Origin: WHTX01 sp038255145
Lineage (GTDB): Bacteria; Actinomycetota; Acidimicrobiia; Acidimicrobiales; CAIXPF01
Assembly (NCBI GenBank): GCA_038255145.1
Contig: JBBSLP010000050.1
Span: 1-45,744, forward strand
Length of the DNA stretch: 45,744 bases
Direction: 5' to 3'
The notes below the pieces were generated by a model. The model did no database searches and had not been told where the DNA came from. It saw only the letters and a program-made list of their open reading frames with translations. Within the stretch, counting starts at the first letter, position 1; every line of letters begins with the position of its first letter. The translations under genes were made by a program, and so were the position numbers. Positions 16,054 through 24,429 of this stretch are shown here, piece by piece.

Positions 16054-17013
16054 GTGCAAGCACCCGCCCCACAGCAGCCCGCTGACGCCGCCCTCCGCAT
16101 CGGCTACCTGGGACCGCGGGGCACCTTCCACGACGCCGCCCTGCGCACCCAGGCCGACCTGGTATCAGCCGTCCACGTGCCCTTCCCCCGCATCGCCGAC
16201 GTGCTCGCTGCGGTGGCCGGTGGCGAGCTCGACCTGGGTTTCGTGGCCATCGAGAACGCCATCGAGGGCACGGTGGGGGTCACCGCCGACTCCCTGGCCT
16301 TCGACGTCGACCTGCTCATCCAGCGCGAGGTGATCCTCGACATCCACCTGGCCCTCATGGCCGTGCCCGGCACCGAGCTGGGCGACATCCACACCGTGGT
16401 GTCGTTCCCCCACGCCCTGGGCCAGTGCCGCACCTTCCTGCGCACCAAGATGGCCCACGTCGAGACCCAGGGCGCGCCGTCCACGGCCGAGGCGGCCCGG
16501 GTGGTGGGCGAGGAGCGCACCCCCGGCGTGGCCGCCCTGGCCCCGGTCCCCGCCGCCGAGCTGTACGGCCTCGAGATCCTCGTCCCCGCGGCCGAGGACC
16601 ACCCCGAGAACCGCACCCGGTTCTACCTGGTGGCCCGGGCCGGCATCCCTGCGGCCTCGGGCCACGACAAGACCAGCCTGGTCATCTACCAGAAGGCCGA
16701 CGTCCCCGGTTCGTTGGCCAACATCCTCCAGGAGTTCTCGGCCCGCAGCATCAACCTGACCCGCCTGGAGTCGCGCCCGACGCGGCGCGGCCTGGGTGAC
16801 TACTGCTTCGTGATCGACGCCGAGGGTCACATCTCCGACGAGGTCATCGCCGATGCCCTGCGCAACCTGAAGATGAAGCAGGCCGACGTCAAGTTCCTCG
16901 GTTCCTACCCCGCAGCCGGGGACGAGGCCGCCGACCGCCGCACCCAGGCCCTCGACGCCTGGCAGGACGCCCAGGCGTGGATGGACACCCTGCGGGCGCA
17001 GGTCCGCGGGTAG
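16054..17013 (+). CDS. pheA: Prephenate dehydratase
   Basis: This 319-residue monofunctional prephenate dehydratase turns prephenate into phenylpyruvate in phenylalanine synthesis. The catalytic domain starts IGYLGPRGTFHDAAL and contains GFVAIENAIEGTVGVT and the active-site ENRTRFYLV. The ACT domain (about 205-285, KTSLVIYQKADVPGSLANIL through ESRPTRRGLGDYCFVID) gives feedback control by phenylalanine. No chorismate mutase domain is attached. It diverges from larB with only 17 bp between starts, so both promoters are compressed; TATCCT before the GTG suggests a leaderless message. A hairpin follows the stop. Confidence 0.95.
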   Translation: MQAPAPQQPADAALRIGYLGPRGTFHDAALRTQADLVSAVHVPFPRIADVLAAVAGGELDLGFVAIENAIEGTVGVTADSLAFDVDLLIQREVILDIHLALMAVPGTELGDIHTVVSFPHALGQCRTFLRTKMAHVETQGAPSTAEAARVVGEERTPGVAALAPVPAAELYGLEILVPAAEDHPENRTRFYLVARAGIPAASGHDKTSLVIYQKADVPGSLANILQEFSARSINLTRLESRPTRRGLGDYCFVIDAEGHISDEVIADALRNLKMKQADVKFLGSYPAAGDEAADRRTQALDAWQDAQAWMDTLRAQVRG

Positions 17014-17023
17014 CCGGTGCGCG

Positions 17024-17048
17024 GACCTAGCCGGTGGGCGGCTAGGTC
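17024..17048. terminator. Terminator hairpin between pheA and the converging gene
   Basis: GACCTAGCC and GGCTAGGTC form a 9-bp perfect stem around a 7-nt loop, directly adjoining the stop codon of the converging gene. Confidence 0.75.
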
Positions 17049-18257
17049 TCAGCTCCCCGTCAGGGTGACCTGGAAGGGGAAGGTGGCGATGGCCGTCTGG
17101 CCGGCTGCGTCCTGCACGGTGAGGGACAGCTCGCACGAACCAGTGGCGAACCACTGCGCCGTGTAGCTGCCGCCCGGCACCCAGGCCGGGTTGGCCGGCG
17201 TCGTGCACGTCTCGGCCCACGTACCCGAGGTGGCGCTGGCCGAGGCGTCGACCGTCCACGTCGCGCTGGCGCCGATCCTGACCGTGGCCGGCCCGCTGAT
17301 GGCCACGGTCGGCGGTGGGTTCACGACCGTGAACGACGTCGACGCCGTGGCCGACACGCCGGCGGCGTTGTAGACGGTGAGCGACAGCACGCAGGGGCCG
17401 GTGGTCCACGTGCCCTGGTAGCTCTGGCCCGGGGCCCACTCGGTCGGGTTCGGGGGCGAGCAGTCCTGGGCCCACGTGCCCCTCGTGGCGTTCTGGGCGC
17501 TGACCGAGATGGTCGCCTGGACCCCGACGGTGACGCTGACCGGCCCGCTGAGCTGCACCGTCGGCGGCGGGGCCGTCGTCGGCGTGGCCGCCGCGGTGGT
17601 GGGGGGTGCGACGGTCGTGCCCGGCTGCGTCGGCGGCGGCTGGGGGGCGGGGGCGACCCCTGCGGCCGGTGGGGGCGGCGACGTCGTCGGGGTCGGGGTC
17701 GCGGCCTGGCCGCCGCTCCCGCGGCCGCTGGAACCGCCCGTGGTGGTCGGCGCGGCCGCGGCGCTGGCGGGCGGCGCCGCTGCTCTCGTGCTCGGGGTGG
17801 TGGTGACGGTGGTCGGTGCGAGGGCCGCCGCCCGGCTGGGGGCGGACGAGGTGGTGGTGTTCCTGGCCGCCTTGAACTCGGTGGTCGGTGTGGTGCTGCG
17901 GGGACCGGGCGACGCCTGCGGTGCCGGCTCCACGTTGTCGACCAACTCGAGCTCGGCGTCGTCCGAGGAGTCGCGGCTGAGGGCGAAGGCGCCGATCAGG
18001 GCCACGCAGACCAGGGGGATGCCCACCCACATCGCCAGCCGCCCGCCCGGCCACGTCCGGGCTCGCCCCGCCGAGAGCGAGACGACGGTCGGCGGCGGGG
18101 CGATGTTCGAGACCGGCGGAGCGGGTGGCCCGGGCGGAGCGGGTGCCGCGGCCCGTGCGGCGGGCACCGGGGGCGCAGCCGGCACCGAGGGCGCGGCCGG
18201 CACCGAGCCCACCGGGGCACGCATGTCGTCGGGAGGGTGAGGAGGTTGGTAGGGCAT
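17049..18257 (-). CDS. Membrane-anchored protein with two Cys-pair Ig-like repeats
   Basis: This 402-residue protein has no named family. It has a proline/alanine-rich cytoplasmic N-terminus (1-70), one membrane helix at about 74-93, and a long Thr/Ser/Pro/Ala linker (about 95-230) like those that carry domains through a cell wall. Two tandem beta-sandwich repeats follow, at about 235-315 and 320-402. Each repeat has the pattern GTWA(Q/E)-C ... C(V/E)LSLTV plus a closing beta strand, so each may hold one disulfide. The arrangement suggests an outward-facing binding or adhesion protein. TGGAG lies 5 bases before the ATG. It stands alone. Confidence 0.7.
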   Translation of the reverse strand: MPYQPPHPPDDMRAPVGSVPAAPSVPAAPPVPAARAAAPAPPGPPAPPVSNIAPPPTVVSLSAGRARTWPGGRLAMWVGIPLVCVALIGAFALSRDSSDDAELELVDNVEPAPQASPGPRSTTPTTEFKAARNTTTSSAPSRAAALAPTTVTTTPSTRAAAPPASAAAAPTTTGGSSGRGSGGQAATPTPTTSPPPPAAGVAPAPQPPPTQPGTTVAPPTTAAATPTTAPPPTVQLSGPVSVTVGVQATISVSAQNATRGTWAQDCSPPNPTEWAPGQSYQGTWTTGPCVLSLTVYNAAGVSATASTSFTVVNPPPTVAISGPATVRIGASATWTVDASASATSGTWAETCTTPANPAWVPGGSYTAQWFATGSCELSLTVQDAAGQTAIATFPFQVTLTGS

Positions 18258-18422
18258 GGCTGCTCCAGGACGGGCCCGATCGATCTTCGCTCACGATGCC
18301 CCACGAGCATCGACGAGTCGAGGGCGACCATGTGACGAGTGTCCCCAGGCGGCCGCTGATACGCGTTGGCCGTGCCCGAGACGGGCGTGTGACCCCAGCT
18401 CGCTCACCGCCACCCGCTCGTC

Positions 18423-18449
18423 GTGACGTGCGGGAAACGCTGCGGCAAC
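18423..18449 (+). promoter_or_regulatory. GlnR-type box array upstream of the NnaR-type gene
   Basis: GTGAC-N6-GAAAC-N6-GCAAC fits the gTnAC-N6-GaAAC-N6 pattern of actinobacterial GlnR sites, with the first two boxes perfect. It ends 24 bp before the ATG. Confidence 0.55.
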
Positions 18450-18473
18450 ATCGACCCTCCATGCTGGACGGTG

Positions 18474-19628
18474 ATGACCGCGGCGCTGCACGGCTGGCTG
18501 GTGGGGGTGACGGCGGACCGCCGCGCCGCCGAGCAGTGCCGCCTGCTCGAGCGCCAGGGCGCCCGGGTGCTGCATGCCCCCATGCTCCGGGTCGTGCCCC
18601 ACGGTGGCGACGACGAGCTGGCCGCCACCCTCGATGCCCTCATCGAGCACCCACCCCAGGTCGTCGTCCTCACCACCGGTGTGGGTGCCCGCACCTGGTT
18701 CGACGCCGCCGACGCCGCCGGTCGGGGCGAGGCCCTGCGCCACGCCCTGGCCGGGGCCGAGGTCCTGGTCCGGGGGCCCAAGGCCGCGGCGGCCGCCTTC
18801 ACCGAGGGCCTGGCGGCATCGTGGCAGGCACCAGGGGCGACGTCGGCCGAGCTGGTGGCGCGGCTGGTGACCATGGGGGTGGCCGGGCAGCGGGTGGCGG
18901 TGCAGCTGGATGGCCGCACCGATCCCGTGCTCGGCGACGCCGTGCGGGCCCTGGGGGCCGAGGTGGTCGACGTGGCCCTGTACCGGTGGACCGCCCCCGA
19001 GGACGGCGCCGCCGCCCAGCGCCTCATCGAGGCCGTGGCCGGGCGTCGGGTCGACGCCGTCACCTTCACCAGCGCCCCCGCCCTGTCCAGCCTGCTCGAA
19101 CTGGCCGACGCCCAGGGCCTGGCCGGCCCCGTCGGACGCCACCTGGGCGCCGATGTGGCCGTGGTCAGCGTGGGTCCGGTGTGCAGCGCCGCCGCCCGTG
19201 ACGCCGGCATCGAGCCCACCGTCGAGCCCGAGCGCCACCGCCTCGGCCCCATGATCTCGGCCCTGGCCGCGTGGGGGGAAGCGGCCGATGCCGACGCCGC
19301 CGTCACCGTGACCGGGCGCCGGATCGTGCTGCGGGCCACCGCCGTGGTCATCGACGACGAGGTGGTCGAGCTACCGGGCCGGGAGTGGGGCGTGCTGGCC
19401 ACCCTGCTCGAACGGGCCGGCGGCGTCGTCGGCCGCGACGCCCTGCTCCGCCTCAGCGGCTTCGACGCCGACGCCACCGGCCATACCGTCGAGGTGGCCG
19501 TGGGCCGCCTGCGCCGGCGTCTCGACGGCCTGCTCGACGTGGTCGCCGTGCCCCGCCGCGGCTACCGCCTCGCCGTACCCGCCATCACCCGCGACCGCTC
19601 CCCTCACACCCCCGGTGGGAGGGCGTGA
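18474..19628 (+). CDS. nnaR: Uroporphyrinogen-III synthase-like protein with C-terminal winged helix (NnaR type)
   Basis: This 384-residue fusion has a HemD-like domain at residues 1-265 (GWLVGVTADRRAAEQCRLLE, TTGVGARTWFDAA, TFTSAPALSSLLELA) and an OmpR-type winged helix at about 280-375 (LPGREWGVLATLLERAGG, HTVEVAVGRLRRRLDG, RRGYRLAV). In Streptomyces, NnaR has this architecture and activates nitrite/nitrate assimilation genes together with GlnR. The next two genes here are exactly that pathway. It may also supply siroheme precursor, but HemD activity cannot be judged from the sequence. The start at 18474 directly follows a GTG; the longer frame to 18423 would read across the GlnR-like boxes. 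Confidence 0.85.
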   Translation: MTAALHGWLVGVTADRRAAEQCRLLERQGARVLHAPMLRVVPHGGDDELAATLDALIEHPPQVVVLTTGVGARTWFDAADAAGRGEALRHALAGAEVLVRGPKAAAAAFTEGLAASWQAPGATSAELVARLVTMGVAGQRVAVQLDGRTDPVLGDAVRALGAEVVDVALYRWTAPEDGAAAQRLIEAVAGRRVDAVTFTSAPALSSLLELADAQGLAGPVGRHLGADVAVVSVGPVCSAAARDAGIEPTVEPERHRLGPMISALAAWGEAADADAAVTVTGRRIVLRATAVVIDDEVVELPGREWGVLATLLERAGGVVGRDALLRLSGFDADATGHTVEVAVGRLRRRLDGLLDVVAVPRRGYRLAVPAITRDRSPHTPGGRA

Positions 19629-19635
19629 GCGGACG

Positions 19636-19673
19636 GTGACCAGTACGCAACAGGCCGTTCACGACCCGGACAC
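19636..19673 (+). promoter_or_regulatory. Four-box GlnR-type operator upstream of the nitrite reductase
   Basis: GTGAC-N6-GCAAC-N6-TTCAC-N6-GACAC reproduces the a1-b1-a2-b2 layout of GlnR operators with all three spacers exactly 6 nt. Each box matches its consensus in at least four of five positions. It fills the gap between the nnaR stop and the ribosome site of the reductase. Confidence 0.6.
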
Positions 19674-19696
19674 GGGGCCGGTGGAGGCTGGTCCCC

Positions 19697-21370
19697 ATGG
19701 CAGCACCGAACATCCCCGCGGCCAAGCGGGCCGGCCTCGTCGTCGACCTCGAGCGGCTCGGTCGTGAGGGCGACGACTGGCTGGCCCCCGAGGACCGCTA
19801 CGCCCTCAAGACCTACGGCGTGTGCACCCAGGAGCAGGACCACGTGTTCATGGTCCGCATCCGCATCCCCGGCGGCGCCCTCCCCACCCGCCAGGCCCGG
19901 GGCCTGGCCCGCATCGCCCGGGAGTTCGGCGAGGACTGGCTGCACATCACCACCCGCCAGAACATCGAGCTGCACTGGGTGGCCGACCGCGACGTGCCCC
20001 GGGTGCTGGAGCGCATCGAGGAGCTGGGGCTCTCGACCCGGTCGTCGTGCGGGCACACCCTGCGCAACGTCATGGCGTCGGAGGAGGCCGGGGTGAACCT
20101 CGACGAGCCCTTCGACTGCCTGCCCGATGCCCGGGCGGCGTCGGACGCCATCGTGGCCCGCTCGGCCGAGCTCAACACCCAGCTCCCCAGCCGGGTCAAC
20201 CTGTCCTTCGGCGGCTCGCCCCGCTGCCGCCACGACGCCCTCATCAACGACGGCGGTTTCGTGTCCATCGTCCGTGATGGTGTCCCCGGCTACGAGCTGT
20301 GGGCCGGGGGCAGCCTGGGCAAGGCCCCGGCCCTGTCGATCAAGCTGGCCGACTTCGTGCCCCGCACCGACGCCCTGGCCGCCTCCGAAGCCCTCATCGA
20401 CGTGTTCGTGGCCCACGGCGACCTGGAGAACCCGGCCAAGGGGCGGCTCAAGTTCGTGGTCGCCGCCCTGGGCGAGGACGGCTTCCGCGCCGCCTGGGAG
20501 GAGGCCTTCGCCGCTGCCCGCCTGCGCCCCCACCCCGACCCCGCCCCCATCGAGGTGCTCGACCCCGTGGACCGGGCCGCCGTGTTGCGGGTCGTACCCA
20601 TGGGGGGCTGGACGGTGGGGGTGCGCCCCCAGCGTGAGGTGGGCACGGCCTACGTCACCGTCGATGCCCCCATGGGTGACCTGTGCGGCGTCGACATCGA
20701 GATGCTGGCCGACCTGGCCGACCAGTGGTGCGACGGCGCCCTCAACCTCAGCCGGGACCAGGACGTGATCCTGCGGGGCGTGCCCGTGGGTGCCGTCAGC
20801 CACCTCCGTGACACCCTGGCCGCCCGCCGCCTGTACCTGGCCGGCGAGTCCCAGACCGCCACCCTGCGGGCCTGCACCGGTTCGGCCGTGTGCGCGCTGG
20901 GCATCGTCACCGCCCCCAAGGCGGGCATGGCCCTCGTGGGCAACGCCAGCCTGGCCCGCAACTCCTCCCTGCGGGTGCACATCTCGGGCTGCCCCAACTC
21001 GTGCGCCCAGCACCAGGCCGGCGACATCGGCCTGGCCGGCACCAAGGTGCGCCTGGGGGGCAGGACCCGCGACGGGTACCAGGTCTACCTGGGGGCCGAC
21101 CTCGACCAGCACCGCATCGGCGAGGTCGTGGGCCGCATCGCGGCCGAGGACGTCCCTGCCGCGGTGGACGCCATCGTCGGCACCTGGGAGGCGTTGCGCC
21201 ACGGGTCCGAGAGCCTGGGGCGGACGGTGTTCCGCATCGGTGCCGACGGCTTCGCCGCCCACATCGAAGCCCTCATGGCCGAGCGCTGGGCCACTGGCCC
21301 CGAGCCCGAGGGCGACGTCGTGGTGGCCGCTCCCCGCGTCTCTCCCCGGACGGCGGTCTCGGGCGGCTGA
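19697..21370 (+). CDS. nirA: Ferredoxin-type nitrite/sulfite reductase
   Basis: This 557-residue siroheme/4Fe-4S reductase performs a six-electron reduction, of nitrite to ammonium or sulfite to sulfide. Two ferrodoxin-like repeats carry WLHITTRQNIELHWV and LNLSRDQDVILRGV, which resemble the substrate/siroheme-binding arginine segments. The cluster cysteines are in RACTGSAVCALG (C-X5-C) and HISGCPNSCAQHQ (C-X3-C), shared with siroheme. The context (NnaR-type regulator before it, formate/nitrite transporter after it, GlnR-like boxes) favours nitrite. GGAGG is 9 bases before the ATG. No ferredoxin or NAD(P)H-binding domain is attached. Confidence 0.92.
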   Translation: MAAPNIPAAKRAGLVVDLERLGREGDDWLAPEDRYALKTYGVCTQEQDHVFMVRIRIPGGALPTRQARGLARIAREFGEDWLHITTRQNIELHWVADRDVPRVLERIEELGLSTRSSCGHTLRNVMASEEAGVNLDEPFDCLPDARAASDAIVARSAELNTQLPSRVNLSFGGSPRCRHDALINDGGFVSIVRDGVPGYELWAGGSLGKAPALSIKLADFVPRTDALAASEALIDVFVAHGDLENPAKGRLKFVVAALGEDGFRAAWEEAFAAARLRPHPDPAPIEVLDPVDRAAVLRVVPMGGWTVGVRPQREVGTAYVTVDAPMGDLCGVDIEMLADLADQWCDGALNLSRDQDVILRGVPVGAVSHLRDTLAARRLYLAGESQTATLRACTGSAVCALGIVTAPKAGMALVGNASLARNSSLRVHISGCPNSCAQHQAGDIGLAGTKVRLGGRTRDGYQVYLGADLDQHRIGEVVGRIAAEDVPAAVDAIVGTWEALRHGSESLGRTVFRIGADGFAAHIEALMAERWATGPEPEGDVVVAAPRVSPRTAVSGG

Positions 21371-21413
21371 CCCGCCGCGCCCTGCCCACCGACCCACCCC
21401 TTCGCTGGGCACG

Positions 21414-21447
21414 CGTTCAGGCGAATCGACGTCGATTCGCCTGAACG
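21414..21447. terminator. 34-bp perfect palindrome between nitrite reductase and transporter
   Basis: The two 17-bp arms starting CGTTCAGGCGAATCGAC are exact complements with no spacer, centred between 21430 and 21431. As RNA it forms a long hairpin; it may be a terminator, an attenuator or a protein site. It lies 44 bp after the reductase stop and 50 bp before the transporter start. Confidence 0.6.
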
Positions 21448-21497
21448 GTGCCCGGCACCAACCCCCCGAACCCCCGCCGACCCACCGGAGGACCACC

Positions 21498-22385
21498 GTG
21501 CCCGTCCCCATCACCGAGGCCCTCGACGACGCCGCCGAGCTGTCCCGCACCAAGGCCCGCCAGTCCCGTGACCTGCCCCGCTACCTGGGCCTGTCCGCCC
21601 TGGCCGGGGCCTACGTGGGCATCGCCGTCGTCCTGCTCGTCAGCGTGGGCGGACCCCTCGTCGCCGCCGGCAACCCTGCGGCCAAGCTCGTGCAGGGCGC
21701 CGTGTTCGGCATCGCCCTGACCCTGGTCGTCTTCGCCGGGGCCGAGCTCTTCACCGGCAACGTCATGGTCATGATCCAGGGCCTGGCCGCCCGGGCCGTC
21801 ACCGTTCCCCAGCTGGCCACGGTGTGGGTCGGCTCCCTGGTCGGCAACCTGGTGGGCTCCCTGGGCCTGGCCGCCCTGGTGCACGAGGCCGGATCCCTCG
21901 ACCTGGGCGCCCAGGCGGGCAAGCCCGGAGCCGCCCAGGCCCTGGTCAACTCCCTGGTGGCCACCAAGCGGGCGGCCAGCGGTAGCCAGCTGTTCTGGCG
22001 GGCCGTGCTGTGCAACCTGCTCGTGTGCCTGGCCCTGTGGATGGCCAGCCGCACCCGCAGCGACGGGGCCAAGCTCGTGGTGGTGTGGTGGGCCCTGCTG
22101 GCCTTCATCGCCGCCGGCTTCGAGCACTCGGTGGCCAACATGACCCTCTTCGCCCTGGCCGCCATGGAGGGCACCGCCCCCTGGCACGCCCTGTTGCGCA
22201 ACCTGGCCTGGACCGTGCCCGGCAACATCCTCGGTGGCGGTGTCCTCGTGGGTCTGGCCTACTCGTGGCTGGGCGGTCGCACCGGCGCCCCGTCGACGCC
22301 AGCCACGGTGGCGCCCTCGCCCGTAGCAGCCACCCAGCCGGCGCCCCTGGCCATGCCCGAGCCCGCCGGGGCCGGCCGGGCCTGA
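21498..22385 (+). CDS. Formate/nitrite transporter (FNT family)
   Basis: This 295-residue channel of the FocA/NirC family has six membrane helices. Recognisable pieces are LSALAGAYVGIAVVLLVS (helix 1), VVFAGAELFTGNVMVMIQG (helix 2 and the first conserved loop), WVGSLVGNLVGSLGLAAL, and the FNT signature GFEHSVANMTLFALA, which contains the pore histidine. Next to the reductase it most likely imports nitrite. GTG at 21498 is the start because GGAGG lies 6 bases upstream. The last 35 residues are Pro/Ala-rich and cytoplasmic. A long palindrome separates it from nirA, so expression may be partly uncoupled. Confidence 0.92.
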   Translation: MPVPITEALDDAAELSRTKARQSRDLPRYLGLSALAGAYVGIAVVLLVSVGGPLVAAGNPAAKLVQGAVFGIALTLVVFAGAELFTGNVMVMIQGLAARAVTVPQLATVWVGSLVGNLVGSLGLAALVHEAGSLDLGAQAGKPGAAQALVNSLVATKRAASGSQLFWRAVLCNLLVCLALWMASRTRSDGAKLVVVWWALLAFIAAGFEHSVANMTLFALAAMEGTAPWHALLRNLAWTVPGNILGGGVLVGLAYSWLGGRTGAPSTPATVAPSPVAATQPAPLAMPEPAGAGRA

Positions 22386-22450
22386 GCCCGCAGCAACAGG
22401 ACACTGTCCAGCGCAGCCGCCAGCACCACCAGCAGCACGATGCCAGAGGA

Positions 22451-22685
22451 CCACGGTTCGCCGAGGTCTTCTTCGCCGGGGCCACGACCGACGCCGACCT
22501 GGTGGTGGGCCCCGTCAACGGCGCGTGGAACGTGGTCATGGGCACGGTGGGCACCGAGCGCATCACCACCATGCTCCGCTACCTGGCCTCCTTCGACCGC
22601 GAGCTGAGCAGCGTGGTCGACGCCGCCGGGACCACCGGAGCCACGGCCGACCCCGTGGTGCGCCAGCGCCTGGCCCTTCCCCGCG
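22451..22685 (+). pseudogene. Acyl-CoA dehydrogenase, internal fragment
   Basis: The frame reads RFAEVFFAGATTDADLVVG, then VNGAWNVVMGTVGTER, and later ADPVVRQRLA. This is the middle of an acyl-CoA dehydrogenase: the end of the beta domain and the first C-terminal helix (compare NGGW.VAMGTL..ER). The FAD-binding N-terminal half and the catalytic Glu-bearing end are gone, and there is no start. It sits in the 328-bp gap between the transporter and the converging YciI gene, with no other gene visible. Confidence 0.65.
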
Positions 22686-22713
22686 AGCCCCACTTATCAG
22701 GGAGCCCCGGTGA

Positions 22714-23004
22714 TCAGGCTGGCGGCAGGGCGTCGCCGGCCACCACGGTCCACTCCCGGATCCGCCACGACGTGACCAGGCCGGCCTTGACGTAGGGGTC
22801 GTTGGCCACGAAGTCCTCGGCCACCGACGGATCGTCGCCCCGGAACACGATCACCGCCCCGTCGACGGGGTCGGCCAGGGCCCCGGCCAGCACGATGTGG
22901 CCGGCGTCCTGGGTGGCCCGCAACAGATCGAAGTGGTCACCGCGCAGCGGAGCGCGGCGCTCCACGTAGTCATCGACGACGTCGTAGAAGAGCAGCCAGT
23001 ACAT
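22714..23004 (-). CDS. YciI-like protein
   Basis: This 96-residue ferredoxin-like-fold protein of the YciI family begins MYWLLFYDVVDDYVERRAP and has the paired HFDLLRATQDAGHIVLAGAL and DPSVAEDFVANDPYVKAGLV segments. The His and Asp pair proposed as active site in this family are present. The biochemical role is unsettled. It is 30 bp downstream of the MmgE/PrpD gene on the same strand; CATGAT six bases before the ATG could be its own leaderless promoter element. Confidence 0.85.
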   Translation of the reverse strand: MYWLLFYDVVDDYVERRAPLRGDHFDLLRATQDAGHIVLAGALADPVDGAVIVFRGDDPSVAEDFVANDPYVKAGLVTSWRIREWTVVAGDALPPA

Positions 23005-23010
23005 GGCGGC

Positions 23011-23016
23011 ATCATG
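23011..23016 (-). promoter_or_regulatory. Weak candidate leaderless -10 box for the YciI gene
   Basis: CATGAT is 6 bp before the ATG on the reverse strand; only the conserved A2 and T6 match. Confidence 0.2.
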
Positions 23017-23034
23017 CCCCGCCCGACTGCCCCC

Positions 23035-24429
23035 TCACCGCGGATCGGGCGAGCAGGCGGCCAGCAGCGGCGCCACCGAGGGCAGGTCCTCGAGGTGGGC
23101 CACCAGGTCGAGCAGGTGCCCGGCCCGCTCGCTCCCGAGCACCGGTTCGGCCAGACCGCGGAACTTGGCGGCCAGGCGGTCCCACTGCCGTCCCAGGTCA
23201 TCGATCGAGGCGGGCAGGCCGACGTCGACGCAAGCCCCGAGGTCGGCACCGGACCGTCGCCGGGCCGACACCGGGGTGGCCATCAGGTTGTCGAGGGACC
23301 CGTCGGTGACGACCTCGACCCGGTCGAGCACGGCCCGCACGGCGGGGTCGGCCACCACCCGCTCGTCGAAGGCGGCCTCCGCAGCCGAGCCCGTCACCAG
23401 GGCCACCGCCGCGGCGTAGCGCAGGCTGAACTTGGCCTCGAGCGACGTCGCGGGCTCGCTGATGTCGCACGTGTCGCGATGGGTGGGGGTGGCCCGGATG
23501 GCCAGGGCCTCGACGTCGTCGGCCACCAGGCCGCCCCGACGCAGGGACAGCACCCCCTCGACCGTGGAGTGCACCAGGTAGCAGGCGGCGTGGTACTTGA
23601 ACAGCACCTCGCGGATCTCGAAGTCGTCGTCGCCCACGCCGTCGAGCGCGGTCAGGTCGACCCCGGGGCTGGTGGCCAGGGCGAAGCCCAGGTGGCCGTG
23701 GAAGGCGTCGGGGTCCCCGACCATGCCCCGCCGGGCCAGCGATGCGGCCAGCAGGCCGTTGGCCGCGGCCTTGCCGGCGTGGAAGGGCTTGCCCATGGTG
23801 CCGAAGGAGGCCTTGACGCCCGAGGCCTGGGTGGCGGCCAGGCCGAAGGCGTGCCCCCACCGGTCGGCATCGAGGTCGAAGAGGTGGGCGCATGCCGCGG
23901 CGGCGCCCAGGGTGCCCAGGGTGCCCGTGGTGTGCCAGCCCCGGTCGTAGTGGCCGGGCACGACGGTCCGGCCCAACAGGGACTCGGCCTCGAAGCCGGC
24001 CACCAGGCCGGCGACCACGGCCCGCCCCGACAACCCGTCGCGCTCGGCCACGGCCAGGACCGCGGGCAGGACCGGGGCCGTGGGGTGGCCCAGGAACGTG
24101 CTGGCCACGTCGTCGTAATCGAGGGCGTGCCCGGCCGTCCCGTTGACCAGGGCGGCCTGCACCGCCGCCACCCGTTGGCCCGTGCCCACCAGCGTGGCCT
24201 GGGGTCGGCCGCCCTGCTCGAGCACCTCGTCGCGCAGGATGGCGCTCACGGGCTCGGCGCTGCCGGCCAGGGTCACGGCCAGCCAGTCGAGCGTGCATTG
24301 GCGGGCGAGCACGACCACGTCGGGCGGCAGGTCCTCGAAGGTGCGGGCCCGCACCCGGTCGATGACCCACCGGCTGAGGCCGACACCCGCCAGCTCGTCG
24401 CCCGACCGGACCTGAGCACCCGTCAACAT
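23035..24429 (-). CDS. MmgE/PrpD family protein
   Basis: This 464-residue protein belongs to the MmgE/PrpD fold, which includes 2-methylcitrate dehydratase and cis-aconitate decarboxylase. Typical segments are NGTAGHALDYDDVASTFLGH, HTTGTLGTLGAAAACAHLF, KASFGTMGKPFHAGKAAANG and KYHAACYLVHSTVEGVLSL. The start at MLTGAQVRSGDEL (24429) is preferred over the 12-residue longer frame because AGGGGGG lies just upstream. No methylcitrate synthase or lyase is nearby, so propionate catabolism is not supported by context and the substrate is open. It may be co-transcribed with YciI. Confidence 0.9.
   Translation of the reverse strand: MLTGAQVRSGDELAGVGLSRWVIDRVRARTFEDLPPDVVVLARQCTLDWLAVTLAGSAEPVSAILRDEVLEQGGRPQATLVGTGQRVAAVQAALVNGTAGHALDYDDVASTFLGHPTAPVLPAVLAVAERDGLSGRAVVAGLVAGFEAESLLGRTVVPGHYDRGWHTTGTLGTLGAAAACAHLFDLDADRWGHAFGLAATQASGVKASFGTMGKPFHAGKAAANGLLAASLARRGMVGDPDAFHGHLGFALATSPGVDLTALDGVGDDDFEIREVLFKYHAACYLVHSTVEGVLSLRRGGLVADDVEALAIRATPTHRDTCDISEPATSLEAKFSLRYAAAVALVTGSAAEAAFDERVVADPAVRAVLDRVEVVTDGSLDNLMATPVSARRRSGADLGACVDVGLPASIDDLGRQWDRLAAKFRGLAEPVLGSERAGHLLDLVAHLEDLPSVAPLLAACSPDPR

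Noticed and set aside
19604..21553. 649-codon reverse-strand open frame across the nitrite reductase
   Set aside because: It is the antisense shadow of nirA and its neighbours; the translation is low-complexity Gly/Val/His/Arg and the forward frame has unmistakable reductase motifs.
22714..24429. Propionate (methylcitrate) operon
   Set aside because: Only an MmgE/PrpD-fold gene is present; no methylcitrate synthase or lyase is nearby.
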